A stretch of 64,000 nucleotides of DNA from Bacillus vallismortis (GCF_040784915.1 NZ_CP160797.1:635001-699000); one strand, 5' to 3'; shown: positions 37,687 to 47,256, numbered from the stretch's first letter. The notes: generated by a model from the letters alone, not told the origin. Program-made: numbers and translations.

Positions 37687-38058
37687 ATGTTGAAGAAAGT
37701 CATTTTAGCCGCTTTTATCTTAGTAGGAAGTACTTTGGGAGCTTTCAGTTTTTCAGCAGATGCCAGTGCGAAACATGTGAATGGAAATATTACTTGGTAT
37801 AATGGAGTCGGGAAAAAAGGCTCTTCAGGAAAAAAACTTGGACACTGGGACTGTGCGACCAAGATCGGATTTGATGTTCCTAAAAACGGGACAAAAATCA
37901 GAGCTTATGCAAAAGCGAAGCCTAAAAAGGTGATTACGGTTTACAAAAATGATGTTGGCAGAATGCCTCATGCAGTACTGGATGTAAGCCCTAAAGCGTT
38001 TAAAGCGCTTGGATACCCATTAAGCAAAGGAAAAGTAGCGGGACATTACAGCTATTAA
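37687..38058 (+). CDS. ydjM: Secreted cell-wall-associated protein YdjM
   Basis: A 123-residue protein with a classical signal peptide (LKKVILAAFILVGSTLGAFSFSADASA, quoted in pieces: LKKVILAAFILVGSTLG then FSADASA) and cleavage after ASA. The mature part (WYNGVGKKGSSGKKLGHWD) has the double-psi beta-barrel look of RlpA/expansin-like wall proteins with a conserved D/C pattern. Control by the essential WalRK system fits a role in wall growth or remodelling; no activity is proven to my knowledge. GGGGGA precedes the ATG. Confidence 0.9.
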   Translation: MLKKVILAAFILVGSTLGAFSFSADASAKHVNGNITWYNGVGKKGSSGKKLGHWDCATKIGFDVPKNGTKIRAYAKAKPKKVITVYKNDVGRMPHAVLDVSPKAFKALGYPLSKGKVAGHYSY

Positions 38059-38077
38059 TCTACATATATAATCTGTA

Positions 38078-38105
38078 AAGCAAGAAGTCACATTCTTGCT
38101 TTTTC
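38078..38105 (+). terminator. ydjM terminator
   Basis: GCAAGAA pairs with TTCTTGC, followed by TTTTTC. Confidence 0.8.
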
Positions 38106-38123
38106 TATTGGTGGAGATAAGAG

Positions 38124-39164
38124 ATGAAAAAAAGAATCATATTATTGTTAACAGTCGTGATAGCGGCAGCGGGCTTTGTGTTTTATGTTGTAAAGGATAA
38201 AGGCCATGAGAGCGCTGCTGATGTTTCAGTCAATACGGAAAGCGGTGATCAGCTGCTCGTTTCGATTACGAATACCGATCTGCTGACGAAGTATTATGAA
38301 AATGACAAGGTGATCCATGAGGAGGAGCTGACCGGCTATCCGGCATTTGCCTTGGATCAAAAGCAGCGGGTGCTCTATTATACGGGCAATAATGATCAAA
38401 ATGAAATGAGGCTCTTTAAGCTGGATCTAAAGTCTAATAAAAAGATGATGCTGTATAAAGGCGCTGAGAGTGCGGACAGCTTGTTTTTATCGAGGGACCG
38501 TTCAACCATCTATTTCCGTTTAGGGAAAGCGGACGAAAGCAATTTTCGGATCGCGTCCTTTGATCTGAAAACGAAGAAATACAAAAACCTTTATCCTGCC
38601 GTGAATGATCAGGATGACAGCGTCAGCAGCTTCTTTTATAACAAAAAAACAGATTCATTTGCATTTCTTCATTATTCTGTAGAAGAAGATTACAAGAAAA
38701 CAGATGAAGCGAACGAAAAGGGGATCGATCCTGAACCGACAACGATTCATTTTGCGTCAGGCCGTCAAAACAAATTTGATGAGCTGAAGAGCCTTGACCA
38801 GTTTATCAGTGATATTGCTGTTTCTGATGATGATAAACGTATGTTGTTTACATCATATACACAAAAAGGCACGGAGCAAACCGCTTCTATTCAGATGCTG
38901 AAGGCGGATACGAAAAAATATGAAAATATCATTTCGAATCAAAAAAACTTTAAGCTGTTAATTGACGCTCAGCCGCAGTTTTCTAAGGATGGAAAGAAAA
39001 TTTATTTTCTCGCCGAAGCCAAGGGAGCTAAAAAATTGAAGGATGAAACAGGGCGTGAAGCAAAGGTTCGGACGATTTATTCCTACAACCTTGGAAAAAA
39101 GACGTTCAAAAAAGTGTGGGAAAATCCGAACGGCATCATCAACAGCTTTTCTGTTATTAGCTGA
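38124..39164 (+). CDS. ydjN: Membrane-anchored protein YdjN with TolB-like repeats
   Basis: A 346-residue protein with an N-terminal anchor (KKRIILLLTVVIAAAGFVFYV), so most of it is outside the membrane. The rest contains several blade-like stretches such as LFLSRDRSTIYFRL and AQPQFSKDGKKIYFLAEA, the pattern of TolB/WD-type beta-propellers. It matches YdjN of B. subtilis; the function is unknown. GGTGGAG precedes the ATG and a two-way terminator follows. Confidence 0.8.
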   Translation: MKKRIILLLTVVIAAAGFVFYVVKDKGHESAADVSVNTESGDQLLVSITNTDLLTKYYENDKVIHEEELTGYPAFALDQKQRVLYYTGNNDQNEMRLFKLDLKSNKKMMLYKGAESADSLFLSRDRSTIYFRLGKADESNFRIASFDLKTKKYKNLYPAVNDQDDSVSSFFYNKKTDSFAFLHYSVEEDYKKTDEANEKGIDPEPTTIHFASGRQNKFDELKSLDQFISDIAVSDDDKRMLFTSYTQKGTEQTASIQMLKADTKKYENIISNQKNFKLLIDAQPQFSKDGKKIYFLAEAKGAKKLKDETGREAKVRTIYSYNLGKKTFKKVWENPNGIINSFSVIS

Positions 39165-39199
39165 AAAAACCACTCGGCATGGGCTGAGTGGTTTTTTAA
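39164..39199. terminator. Bidirectional terminator after ydjN
   Basis: AACCACTC pairs with GAGTGGTT with A and T runs outside. Confidence 0.85.
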
Positions 39200-39354
39200 T
39201 GGACGAGATGGAGGACTGATGAACCGAGCCATTTAAAGAAATGGATCAGCGGTATCGACAAAAACAGAAGTTCAACATATGAGTTGATGGCAAGGTTCAG
39301 CTTTTTGAACTGAGCTCTTTTTTTTAGGTCGTTTCGCTGCTGGTTTGCGATCAT
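39196..39354 (-). CDS. Putative 52-residue membrane protein
   Basis: The reverse strand encodes MIANQQRNDLKKRAQFKKL, then a hydrophobic stretch (YVELLFLSIPLIHFFKWLG) and ends HLVH. One membrane helix after a basic N-terminus is a common form of small membrane proteins. The ribosome binding site is weak (GAGATGA). I do not recognise a family; coding is plausible but not proven. Confidence 0.4.
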   Translation of the reverse strand: MIANQQRNDLKKRAQFKKLNLAINSYVELLFLSIPLIHFFKWLGSSVLHLVH

Positions 39355-39397
39355 GTTATCATCTCATTGATATCCATATTATACCATAACGGCAGGT

Positions 39398-39432
39398 GAA
39401 AAAAAGCCCTAAACGTAGACAGTTTTGGGCTT
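39398..39432 (-). terminator. ydjO terminator
   Basis: On the reverse strand AGCCCAAAAC pairs with GTTTAGGGCT and seven T residues follow. Confidence 0.8.
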
Positions 39433-39548
39433 CTTTCTTTGTTTTAGGCCACTTTTGAAATGGAGGCTTTTTAGTCTGGATATAGAATTTGCGTCTCCGT
39501 TCGGGGAATGTTTGCTTGCAGGAGACTGCATTTGTTTATAGGGAAGAG

Positions 39549-39758
39549 CTAGCTTGTTTTCGTTTGACCGTTGTTTTGGAGATTCACTAATGAACGGATG
39601 CCGTCAATCATTTTGCTGCCACACAAAGGGCATGATGGCGAGTCACTGCTGGCAAAGTTTTTTCTGCTCCAGCCGTTGCAGTCTTCTTTTGTGCATTCCC
39701 AAGTACTCACATCTTCTTTAGGCAGCGGTTCTTGATTACGTTTATTATAGTAAGACAT
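39549..39758 (-). CDS. ydjO: Cold-inducible small zinc-finger protein YdjO
   Basis: A 69-residue protein with two C-x-n-C pairs (WECTKEDCNGW and CPLCGSKM) that make a zinc ribbon. It matches YdjO, the founder of a small family described as cold-inducible. The biochemical role is unknown. It lies 83 bases downstream of ydjP on the same strand and may be the end of the yeaA-ydjP-ydjO unit. Confidence 0.88.
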   Translation of the reverse strand: MSYYNKRNQEPLPKEDVSTWECTKEDCNGWSRKNFASSDSPSCPLCGSKMIDGIRSLVNLQNNGQTKTS

Positions 39759-39841
39759 AAAGTCACTTCTTCCCTCATGTATTTTAACTGCACATTTCTT
39801 ATTGTCTCATACTTTTCCCCAATCTCCTAATTCCTTTTTCT

Positions 39842-40657
39842 TTATGGCTTTCCAATCAGACCATCTAAAAAGGAGAGGAGTGTACTGTTAAAAGCATCAG
39901 GCTCTTCTAAAAACGGGCAATGGCTACTTTTAGAAAAGGTGACGAGCGTGGAGTTGGAAATTTTGCCGCGCAAGTGTTCTCCAGCTGCTGTAGAGAAAAA
40001 TTTGCGGTCTTCCCCGAAGCAAAGCAATGTCGGTACAGTGATGTTTTGAAGGGTGCCGCGGTAATCAGCAGCCGTTTGGTTAAATAAAATCGTGCTTGAA
40101 ATGGCAGCCGGCTGTTTGAGGATTTCTGCCAGCATCCATTCTTTTTCTGTCTCAGCAGGCGGTTCCGCGAACATATTCTGGATGAAGCTTTCGTAGAATG
40201 GCAGCGGATCAGTCTGAATGGCGTGCATCGCCGTTTTTAAACCGTCAAAATCAAACGGGCCGTGTTTCCAGCCCTCCCACTGATAGTCGGAAGCGGATTG
40301 GTCGATGATTACAGCGGCTTGTATGTTATCATTCCCAAATTGATTGAGATAATCCCATACGACAAAAGCGCCCATTGACCAGCCGGCGAGAACGGCACGA
40401 TCGAGCTCCATTGCTTTTAGAAACTCCCTTACGTCGCGGGCGTATTGGGAAATGGTGTGGCCGTGAAGCACTTTGTCGGATTCGCCGTGTCCTCTAAGGT
40501 CGAGACGAATAAACTGATAATTGGCAGATAGTGCTGAACATTGTTTGTGAAAAAACTGCCCGCTCATCAGCACCCCGTGTATAAACAGGATCGGTGTACC
40601 GCTCCCGTGCGTTTCATAGTATAGACGTGTCTGATCTTCTAATGTGATGTATGGCAT
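39842..40657 (-). CDS. ydjP: Alpha/beta hydrolase YdjP
   Basis: A 271-residue alpha/beta hydrolase, similar to chloroperoxidase-type esterases. Oxyanion segment [11 protein letters not shown], nucleophile elbow AGWSMGAFV (S in G-W-S-M-G), and the final histidine in [12 protein letters not shown] are visible. The substrate is unknown. It starts 12 bases after yeaA and shares its SigW-type promoter. Confidence 0.88.
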   Translation of the reverse strand: MPYITLEDQTRLYYETHGSGTPILFIHGVLMSGQFFHKQCSALSANYQFIRLDLRGHGESDKVLHGHTISQYARDVREFLKAMELDRAVLAGWSMGAFVVWDYLNQFGNDNIQAAVIIDQSASDYQWEGWKHGPFDFDGLKTAMHAIQTDPLPFYESFIQNMFAEPPAETEKEWMLAEILKQPAAISSTILFNQTAADYRGTLQNITVPTLLCFGEDRKFFSTAAGEHLRGKISNSTLVTFSKSSHCPFLEEPDAFNSTLLSFLDGLIGKP

Positions 40658-40669
40658 GTTTCTCCTCCT

Positions 40670-41659
40670 CTAGTTTCCGTCTTGAGAATGAATGGCTGCT
40701 GTTGAGCTGATGATGGCGGCTGTCGCAGCTGTCTGCTGAGCCTGAATTGCCGCTTCGATTGCGGTGTATAGGCCTGATTCCATCAGCAGATTGTTCTCCA
40801 TATACTCACTGAGATATAAGCAGACAGCAATTTTAAAATTAATCTCCTTTTGCCGTTTAAATGCTTTATCTTGGTTTAATTCGCGAGCAATAGCCAAAAC
40901 GGTTTTGATATCTGGCTCTTCCAGAAATGTGAGAAGGGCAATGTCTGGATAATGATAATCCTTAGGCTTTTTGAAAGATGCAATGATGGATTGATATATA
41001 TGTTTGTAATGGGAAACAAGTGTTTCAGGGGCTTTTTCACTTTGTAAGGCCAGAATATGGCTGACCTGATGTAAGTACCGCCCTTTTTTAAACCCGTTGG
41101 CCGCCAGCAGCTGATAGCATGTTTCCGCTTTGTTTAGCGCCTCCAAACCTTTTCCGCTTTCGCCAAGCAATACGGCAAGCGGAACATTCTGGGGTGAAGT
41201 GAGGAAATAATGATTTTTCTTCATCTGCTGATAAACAGAAAGCCCCGTGTTCATCTGTTCTCTTAGGTTTGTTGTGTCTGATTTGCCGGTGAGCAGGATC
41301 AGGGCCGAAAGGTACGTGAATATATCCCGCTTATATCCAAGCTTCACCATTTCATTGTATACGTCGATGAAAGTCAGAAACGTTTGTTTTGCCTCATGCT
41401 GAAAATGAATGTCCAGAATGGAAGCAACTGTAAAGCGGTGGTGGGAATTGAGTGTCGAGAAGCTGCCGATGTTTGATTTGATATAGCTGCTCAAATCATA
41501 AAAGCGCTCAAAATCAAACTCTCTTTTATTCACAATATATGCAGACGAAATGAGTATTAATATCTGATCTTGTGCAACTTTCCATTTTAATTTTGATTTT
41601 AATTCGGCATAAATGGAAATGTATTGTTTTGTCTTTTCGCTAAGACTGTTTGTCAGCAT
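40670..41659 (-). CDS. yeaA: DUF4003-type protein YeaA
   Basis: A 329-residue, largely helical cytosolic protein (ETCYQLLAANGFKKGRYLH and similar) with no catalytic motif that I can see. It corresponds to YeaA in B. subtilis and belongs to the DUF4003 group. A near-perfect SigW promoter precedes it, which puts it and ydjP in the cell-envelope stress response. Confidence 0.8.
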   Translation of the reverse strand: MLTNSLSEKTKQYISIYAELKSKLKWKVAQDQILILISSAYIVNKREFDFERFYDLSSYIKSNIGSFSTLNSHHRFTVASILDIHFQHEAKQTFLTFIDVYNEMVKLGYKRDIFTYLSALILLTGKSDTTNLREQMNTGLSVYQQMKKNHYFLTSPQNVPLAVLLGESGKGLEALNKAETCYQLLAANGFKKGRYLHQVSHILALQSEKAPETLVSHYKHIYQSIIASFKKPKDYHYPDIALLTFLEEPDIKTVLAIARELNQDKAFKRQKEINFKIAVCLYLSEYMENNLLMESGLYTAIEAAIQAQQTAATAAIISSTAAIHSQDGN

Positions 41660-41690
41660 AAAAACGCTCCTTATTGCTGTTTTTATCTTA

Positions 41691-41716
41691 TACGAAAAAT
41701 GGGGCCAAAAGTTTCT
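41691..41716 (-). promoter_or_regulatory. SigW-type promoter of yeaA-ydjP
   Basis: On the reverse strand AGAAAC (41716-41711) with a TTTT behind it, 16-base spacer, CGTA (41694-41691). This fits the SigW consensus (TGAAAC, 16, CGTA) with one -35 mismatch. Confidence 0.8.
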
Positions 41717-41720
41717 TAAA

Positions 41721-41749
41721 GAAAAAACTTGCCTGCGAGAGGCAAGTTT
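41721..41749 (-). terminator. cotA terminator
   Basis: AACTTGCC pairs with GGCAAGTT, and on the reverse strand a T-run follows. It insulates cotA from the yeaA promoter. Confidence 0.8.
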
Positions 41750-41755
41750 GTCGGG

Positions 41756-43297
41756 TTATTTACGGGGATCTGTTATATCCATCGGTCTCATCATGTCATA
41801 GTCTTCATGCTCAAGAATATGGCAGTGCCATACGTATCGTCCGCTGTATGGCCCGAATGTCGCCGCGATTCTCAGGACTTCACCGGCGTGAGCTTGAATG
41901 GTGTCTTTCCAGCCCTTTTCACTTGGAGGCGGCGGAACAGCCGGGCCTGTATAGGACAATTCCCCGCTTTCTTGATAACGTGCGATATCAAATGGCCGGC
42001 GGTCTAATACACGGAAGGAGACCAGATGCAGGTGAATCGGATGTGTTCCGCGTGTCGGATTGATAATGGACCATATTTCAGTTGTGCCGGCTTTTGGTGC
42101 TTCTGTGACAGGGTCGTGCCACCGTTTGTTATTGAGAAGAAGGACCGGTCTGCCGTATTCGTCCTGGGTGCCTGCCAGTTTCAGTGTTCTGATGTTTTGG
42201 ATTCTTTCATTCTGCACCGAAGGGTATGAGGCGAGGTACTTCGGCTTTCTGCTTTCATCTTTTTGTGCCAATGGTTTTGTGACTCTGAATTGCATGATAT
42301 TCGCATCTGTTTCGGGATTGACGTCACCGCCGCAGCCTGCGCTGTTTGCCAAAATGATCGATTGTCCTTCATAGGCTGTGAAATCAATGATGATATCATA
42401 ACGTTCGGCAGGTGCAAGACTGAAAGAGTTCAGTTTAGCAGAGCGCGGAAGAAGCCCGCCGTCTGAACCGATCTGAATAAATTCTCCGCCGTTATCGAGT
42501 GACAGATTATAGGTTCTCGTATTGGAGGCGTTGATGACGCGGAAGCGGTATTTCCTCGGTTCGACCTCCAAGTATGGCCAAACCTTCCCATTCACCAGTA
42601 TGGTTTTTCCGCAAAAAGCCGGAACGATTGAAGGATTGGGAAGTGTCGGGGAAGGGTTTTCCGGTCCGTTTGGATAAAACAAAGAACCGTCCTCGTTGAT
42701 CGTGCGGTCTGTGATAAGAAGCGGTATGTCGTATTCGCCGGAAGGCAGCTTTAAGCGTTTTTCCTTTGGATCGTGAATGAGGTAAGCGCCGACGAGTCCG
42801 GCATAGACATTCAGCCTGGTAAGCGCCATGGCGTGATCGTGATACCACAAAATAGCACCGCGCTGCTGATTCGGATAATGATAAACCTCTCGTTTGAAAT
42901 AAGGGCCTGTTTGCTCAAAGTTCTTGGAAAACCAAGCTTCCGGATACCCGTCACTATCATCTGGCGTGACCCCTCCGTGTAAATGAACAACAGTCTTTAC
43001 TTCGGGCTCATCATGCTGGCTGTCGCTGTGATGAATCGTATGGTCAATCGGAAGGAAATGCGTTGAAGGAAGGTGATTCATCCATTTCACATAAACGTTC
43101 TCATTTCTTTTGACCTCAATGGTAGGCCCCGGAAATAAGCCGTTGTAGCCCCAAAGGCGGGTCGGGGGGAGATCGCGGTGGAGCTGGTGAGTGCATTCTT
43201 CCATAGTGACTTCGTAGTATGTCTTTTCTTTTGTTTGCTGAACAGGCTTTAGTGTATCTGGGATTGGGAGAGCATCCGCAAATTTTTCAAGTACCAT
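41756..43297 (-). CDS. cotA: Spore-coat laccase CotA
   Basis: A 513-residue multicopper oxidase of the outer spore coat that makes the brown spore pigment and oxidises bilirubin and phenols. All four copper motifs are present: VVHLHGG, WYHDHAM, HPIHLHL and WHCHILEHEDYDM; the last has the type-1 ligands C, H and M. It has no signal peptide, as usual for this coat protein. It should be made in the mother cell by SigK; I could not fix the promoter by eye. Confidence 0.96.
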   Translation of the reverse strand: MVLEKFADALPIPDTLKPVQQTKEKTYYEVTMEECTHQLHRDLPPTRLWGYNGLFPGPTIEVKRNENVYVKWMNHLPSTHFLPIDHTIHHSDSQHDEPEVKTVVHLHGGVTPDDSDGYPEAWFSKNFEQTGPYFKREVYHYPNQQRGAILWYHDHAMALTRLNVYAGLVGAYLIHDPKEKRLKLPSGEYDIPLLITDRTINEDGSLFYPNGPENPSPTLPNPSIVPAFCGKTILVNGKVWPYLEVEPRKYRFRVINASNTRTYNLSLDNGGEFIQIGSDGGLLPRSAKLNSFSLAPAERYDIIIDFTAYEGQSIILANSAGCGGDVNPETDANIMQFRVTKPLAQKDESRKPKYLASYPSVQNERIQNIRTLKLAGTQDEYGRPVLLLNNKRWHDPVTEAPKAGTTEIWSIINPTRGTHPIHLHLVSFRVLDRRPFDIARYQESGELSYTGPAVPPPPSEKGWKDTIQAHAGEVLRIAATFGPYSGRYVWHCHILEHEDYDMMRPMDITDPRK

Positions 43298-43408
43298 TTT
43301 TCATCTGTCCTTATCTGAATTTAATATATTGGTATTATAGTTAATGACAATAAGGGCGTGATGGTTACAAAAAAATGGCGTGCCTCTGCCTGCCCGAAGA
43401 AGAAATAA

Positions 43409-43441
43409 CAAAATCCTAAACGGGAGTCCGTTTAGGATTTG
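43409..43441. terminator. Terminator between gabP and cotA
   Basis: AAATCCTAAACGG pairs with CCGTTTAGGATTT around GAGT. It ends gabP on the reverse strand; the T-run is short. Confidence 0.75.
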
Positions 43442-43448
43442 ATCAGCA

Positions 43449-44858
43449 TTAAGGGAGGATGTCGGGCTGCTGATGTGTGACAGACTTGGCTGCCGCTTTT
43501 TCGCTCACCTTGCGTTTTCTGAACACAAGATAAGAAATCAGAACGATTCCTGTGATGACGCCTGTCAGCAGCAGCTCGTCTCTCATGGAATCAATGAATG
43601 CCATAGATACTAAAATCCCGCAGATGGCGATAATGGTCACGTAGGTTAAGTATGGGAAGAGCCACATTTTAATCTTTAAAGCTTCAGGGTTCGTTTTTTC
43701 AAGTTTTTTACGCATTCTCAAATGGGAAACAGCGATGACGAGATAGACGAGCAGTGCAATTGCGCCTGATGAATTGACTAAAAATAAAAAGACGGTATCA
43801 GGAGAAAAGTAATTCATCACAACCGCGATATATGAGAAAAGTGTACCGGCAACAATCGCCTGTACGGGAGCACCTTTTTTGCTTAATTTCATAAAGCGGC
43901 GCGGTGCTTCCTTTCTTTCTGCAAGTGAATACAGCATTCTGGATGTGGTGTACAAACCTGAATTCAGGCAAGAGAGTACAGCGGTGAGGACGATAAAATT
44001 CATAATCTGCGCGGCAGCGGGAACACCGATATGCCCGAGCACAGCGACGAACGGACTTTCTAAAATATTGGCTGAATTCCAAGGCAAAAGCGCAACGACA
44101 ACGGCAATAGAGCCGACGTAAAAGACAATGATGCGCCACACAACGGAACGCGTCGCTTTGGTCACGGATTCCAATGGATTGGATGTTTCTCCTGCAGCGA
44201 TAGCAACGATTTCCGTTCCCATAAAGGAAAAAATAACGACGACAATGCCAAGCAATACGGAGCTGATGCCTTGCGGGAAAAATCCGCCTTGGCCCGTCAA
44301 GTTGGAGAGGCCCACTGGACTGCTTCCTGGTGCGAACCCAAAAATGAAAGCGAATCCAATAATTAAAAACAAAATAATCGTAACGACCTTAATAAGGGAG
44401 AACCAATATTCGAATTCACCGAATGATTTAACGGAATAAATGTTGGTCAGTGTGAGCAATACGGTCAAAATTAAGCTTGTGAGCCACAGAGGAATATCGT
44501 GGAACCAGTATTGAATGATGCCGGCTCCGGCAATTGCTTCAATCGCGATAACGACGACCCAGAAAAACCAATACAGCCAGCCGATTGCAAATCCGGCCCA
44601 TGGCCCGATGGCGTCATGAGCGTATTGGGAAAACGATCCGCTCGTCGGGTTTACGGAAGACATTTCACCGAGCATTCTCATGATGAAAATAACCAGTAAG
44701 CCGGCTAGCGCGTAAGAAACGATAGCACCGGGACCGGTCGAGTGAATGACTGAACCGCTGCCTACAAATAGGCCGGCTCCGATCACGCCCGCGATCGAAA
44801 TCATGGTCATATGGCGGGTCTTTAATTCTTTTTTTAATCCTGATTGAGACTGGTTCAT
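43449..44858 (-). CDS. gabP: Gamma-aminobutyrate permease GabP
   Basis: A 469-residue APC-family amino-acid permease with 12 membrane segments. It begins LKTRHMTMISIAGVIGAGLFVGSG, the usual first-helix motif (quoted in part: IAGVIGAGLFVGSG), and has FSFMGTEIVAIAAGET in helix 6. In B. subtilis GabP imports GABA and proline under nitrogen limitation. A perfect TnrA box lies upstream. Strong RBS AAGGAGG before the ATG. Confidence 0.93.
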   Translation of the reverse strand: MNQSQSGLKKELKTRHMTMISIAGVIGAGLFVGSGSVIHSTGPGAIVSYALAGLLVIFIMRMLGEMSSVNPTSGSFSQYAHDAIGPWAGFAIGWLYWFFWVVVIAIEAIAGAGIIQYWFHDIPLWLTSLILTVLLTLTNIYSVKSFGEFEYWFSLIKVVTIILFLIIGFAFIFGFAPGSSPVGLSNLTGQGGFFPQGISSVLLGIVVVIFSFMGTEIVAIAAGETSNPLESVTKATRSVVWRIIVFYVGSIAVVVALLPWNSANILESPFVAVLGHIGVPAAAQIMNFIVLTAVLSCLNSGLYTTSRMLYSLAERKEAPRRFMKLSKKGAPVQAIVAGTLFSYIAVVMNYFSPDTVFLFLVNSSGAIALLVYLVIAVSHLRMRKKLEKTNPEALKIKMWLFPYLTYVTIIAICGILVSMAFIDSMRDELLLTGVITGIVLISYLVFRKRKVSEKAAAKSVTHQQPDILP

Positions 44859-44914
44859 AAATTACCTCCTTAAAGAATGAAACCATTACTGAATATTATG
44901 ATAATTGAAACTCT

Positions 44915-44961
44915 ATCATAAATATACAGTTTGTCGAAAATTCGTGTAAGAAAATATAACA
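44915..44961 (-). promoter_or_regulatory. gabP promoter with TnrA box
   Basis: TGTAA-GAAAATA-TAACA (44945-44961) is an exact TnrA site (TGTNA, seven, TNACA). On the reverse strand a -10 TATGAT lies at 44920-44915, which puts the box at about -45, the normal place for activation under nitrogen limitation. Confidence 0.8.
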
Positions 44962-45233
44962 GTTTATTTTAAATTTGTAGGTTATTGTTTGTGGTGTTTT
45001 AAGCAGATAAGCTTGGATTAAAAGAAAAAATGTTTCGTTAATTATTCATTTTTGCAGCTAGCGTAGTATTTTAAAATATCGAAGATCGCAGAGGTATTGG
45101 CGGCATTGAATTTTAAGGGATTTTTAGAGGAGAAAGTAAATTGGTTTAGAGAAACAGTGTTCCGCCATAACTATTTTTCTGTGGCGAGTGAATCATGTTT
45201 CTGTAGACCCACTGCTATTCAGCTTTGTATCAT
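44962..45233. other. Non-coding part of the gabP/mneP intergenic region
   Basis: AT-rich DNA. A 64-codon open frame at 45097-45291 overlaps the mneP promoter and lacks support. TATAAT at 45234-45239 is a likely mneP -10 box; the -35 is poor, as for an activated promoter. I cannot place a MntR site. Confidence 0.4.
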
Positions 45234-45269
45234 TATAATAGGAATTCACGAGCGGAGAGGAGGTTTTGT

Positions 45270-46142
45270 ATGGAGAGATACGATGAACTGAAGAAGGGAG
45301 AAGCCGGGGCTATTGTCAGCATTTCCGCGTATCTTGTCCTGTCCGCGATTAAGCTGATCATCGGTTATTTCTTTCACTCGGAAGCGCTTATGGCAGACGG
45401 GTTTAATAACACAACTGATATTATTGCTTCTGTTGCTGTGCTGATCGGCCTTCGCATCTCTCAAAAGCCTCCTGATGAAGATCATCCATACGGCCACTTC
45501 CGGGCGGAAACGATTGCATCACTTATCGCATCCTTTATTATGATGGTTGTCGGACTGCAAGTGCTGTTCAGCGCCGGAGAATCTATTTTTTCTGCTAAAC
45601 AAGAGACGCCGGATATGATTGCGGCTTGGACGGCAGCAGGCGGGGCAGTCCTGATGCTTATGGTGTACCAGTACAATAAAAGGCTGGCCAAAAAGGTGAA
45701 GAGCCATGCGCTCCTTGCCGCGGCCGCTGATAATAAATCGGATGCGTTCGTCAGCGTCGGCACGTTTATCGGAATTACGGCTGCGCAATTCCGCCTTGCT
45801 TGGATTGATACGGTCACGGCGTTTGTGATCGGTCTGCTCATTTGCAAAACGGCATGGGATATTTTCAAAGAATCATCTCACTCTTTGACAGATGGATTCG
45901 ACGTAAAAGACATTTCAGCTTATAAACAGACAATCGAAAAGATTCCAGGTGTACGCCGTTTAAAAGATATTAAAGCGAGATACTTGGGCAGTACGGTCTA
46001 CGTTGATGTGGTGGTTGAAGTATCCGCTGATTTAAATATTACGGAAAGCCACGATATTGCCAATGAAATTGAGCGGAGAATGAAGGAGGAGCATGCGATT
46101 GATTATTCACATGTTCATATGGAACCTTTAGAACGCAAATAA
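45270..46142 (+). CDS. mneP: Cation-diffusion-facilitator manganese exporter MneP (YeaB)
   Basis: A 290-residue CDF transporter with six membrane segments. It shows DGFNNTTDIIASV in helix 2 and AADNKSDAFVSVGTF in helix 5, each with the D-x-x-x-D type metal site, HPYGHFRAE, and a cytoplasmic C-terminal domain ending HVHME. MneP is the main Mn(II) efflux pump of B. subtilis, switched on by MntR. ATG 45270 follows AGAGGAGG; in-frame codons back to 45225 are not used. Confidence 0.92.
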   Translation: MERYDELKKGEAGAIVSISAYLVLSAIKLIIGYFFHSEALMADGFNNTTDIIASVAVLIGLRISQKPPDEDHPYGHFRAETIASLIASFIMMVVGLQVLFSAGESIFSAKQETPDMIAAWTAAGGAVLMLMVYQYNKRLAKKVKSHALLAAAADNKSDAFVSVGTFIGITAAQFRLAWIDTVTAFVIGLLICKTAWDIFKESSHSLTDGFDVKDISAYKQTIEKIPGVRRLKDIKARYLGSTVYVDVVVEVSADLNITESHDIANEIERRMKEEHAIDYSHVHMEPLERK

Positions 46143-46144
46143 TT

Positions 46145-46172
46145 GAGCTTCCTGTCATAGGAAGCTTTTTTG
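46145..46172 (+). terminator. mneP terminator
   Basis: AGCTTCCT pairs with AGGAAGCT, followed by TTTTT. Confidence 0.85.
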
Positions 46173-46293
46173 GTGTGATTTATTCTGCTTTATTGGAAAC
46201 AATTTGCTAGAATCGTTTTTTTATACAGATCGCTTTTTGTGGTAAAGTTAGGTTACAATATGATGAATTTTGTAGATGACTAGGAGGAAAAGA

Positions 46294-47256
46294 ATGGCAT
46301 ACCAAGAAGACCTGCATCCTTTGCTGGGGAAAGCAGTTGAACATATTAATAGAGTAATGGTGGGAAAACGAGACATCGCCGTACTCAGCTTAGCAGCCAT
46401 TCTTGCCAAAGGGCATGTGCTGCTTGAGGATGTACCCGGAGTCGGTAAAACGATGATGGTCCGCGCGCTGGCAAAGTCAATCGGCGCCGACTTCAAAAGA
46501 ATTCAATTCACTCCGGATTTGCTGCCATCTGATGTCACAGGCGTGTCCATCTATAATGCGAAAACGATGGAATTTGAATACCGTCCCGGCCCGATTATGG
46601 GAAATATCGTGCTGGCCGATGAAATCAACCGTACCTCTCCGAAGACACAGTCTGCTTTGCTAGAAGCGATGGAAGAAGGAAGTGTAACGGTAGATGGCCA
46701 TACGATGCCGCTTGCGGCTCCGTTTTTTGTGATGGCAACGCAAAACCCGTTCGAATATGAAGGGACGTACCCATTGCCGGAAGCCCAGCTTGACCGTTTT
46801 TTATTCAAACTTCGCATGGGTTATCCGACCTTTAATGAGGAGCTGGACGTCTTATCTCTTCAGGAAAAAAGCCATCCGATTGAGACGCTTGAGCCGGTTA
46901 TTTCAAAAGAAGACTTCATCCGTTTGCAGCGGGAAGTGCAAAATGTTCGCGCCGATGACAGCATTAAAGAATACATTGTGGAAATCGTGCAGAAAACGAG
47001 ACAGCATGCCTCTGTTCAATTAGGCGTCAGTCCGCGCGGATCAATCGCTCTCATGAAAGCGGCCCAAGCATATGCGCTGCTCCATCATCGCGACTATGTC
47101 ATTCCGGATGATATTCAATATTTGGCTCCTTTCGCGCTTCCGCACCGGATGCTGCTGCAGCCAGAGGCGAAGTTTGAAGGTATCGAGGCAGACGCGATCG
47201 TACGGGAGATCATGTCCGTTGTGAAGGTACCGGTTCAAAGGTCGTCGATCCGCTGA
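46294..47256 (+). CDS. yeaC: MoxR-type AAA+ ATPase YeaC
   Basis: A 320-residue MoxR-family ATPase: Walker A GVGKTMMVRA, Walker B NIVLADEINRTSPKTQ, sensor 1 MATQNPFEYEGTYPLPEAQ (quoted in part: MATQNPFEYEG) and the C-terminal lid. MoxR proteins act as chaperones for partner proteins, usually encoded with a DUF58 protein and a transglutaminase, as here with yeaD and yebA. ATG 46294 follows TAGGAGG. It shares its last base with the start of yeaD. Confidence 0.92.
   Translation: MAYQEDLHPLLGKAVEHINRVMVGKRDIAVLSLAAILAKGHVLLEDVPGVGKTMMVRALAKSIGADFKRIQFTPDLLPSDVTGVSIYNAKTMEFEYRPGPIMGNIVLADEINRTSPKTQSALLEAMEEGSVTVDGHTMPLAAPFFVMATQNPFEYEGTYPLPEAQLDRFLFKLRMGYPTFNEELDVLSLQEKSHPIETLEPVISKEDFIRLQREVQNVRADDSIKEYIVEIVQKTRQHASVQLGVSPRGSIALMKAAQAYALLHHRDYVIPDDIQYLAPFALPHRMLLQPEAKFEGIEADAIVREIMSVVKVPVQRSSIR

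Noticed and set aside
45097-45291. 64-codon open frame before mneP
   Set aside because: It overlaps the mneP promoter and start, and its sequence has no recognisable pattern.
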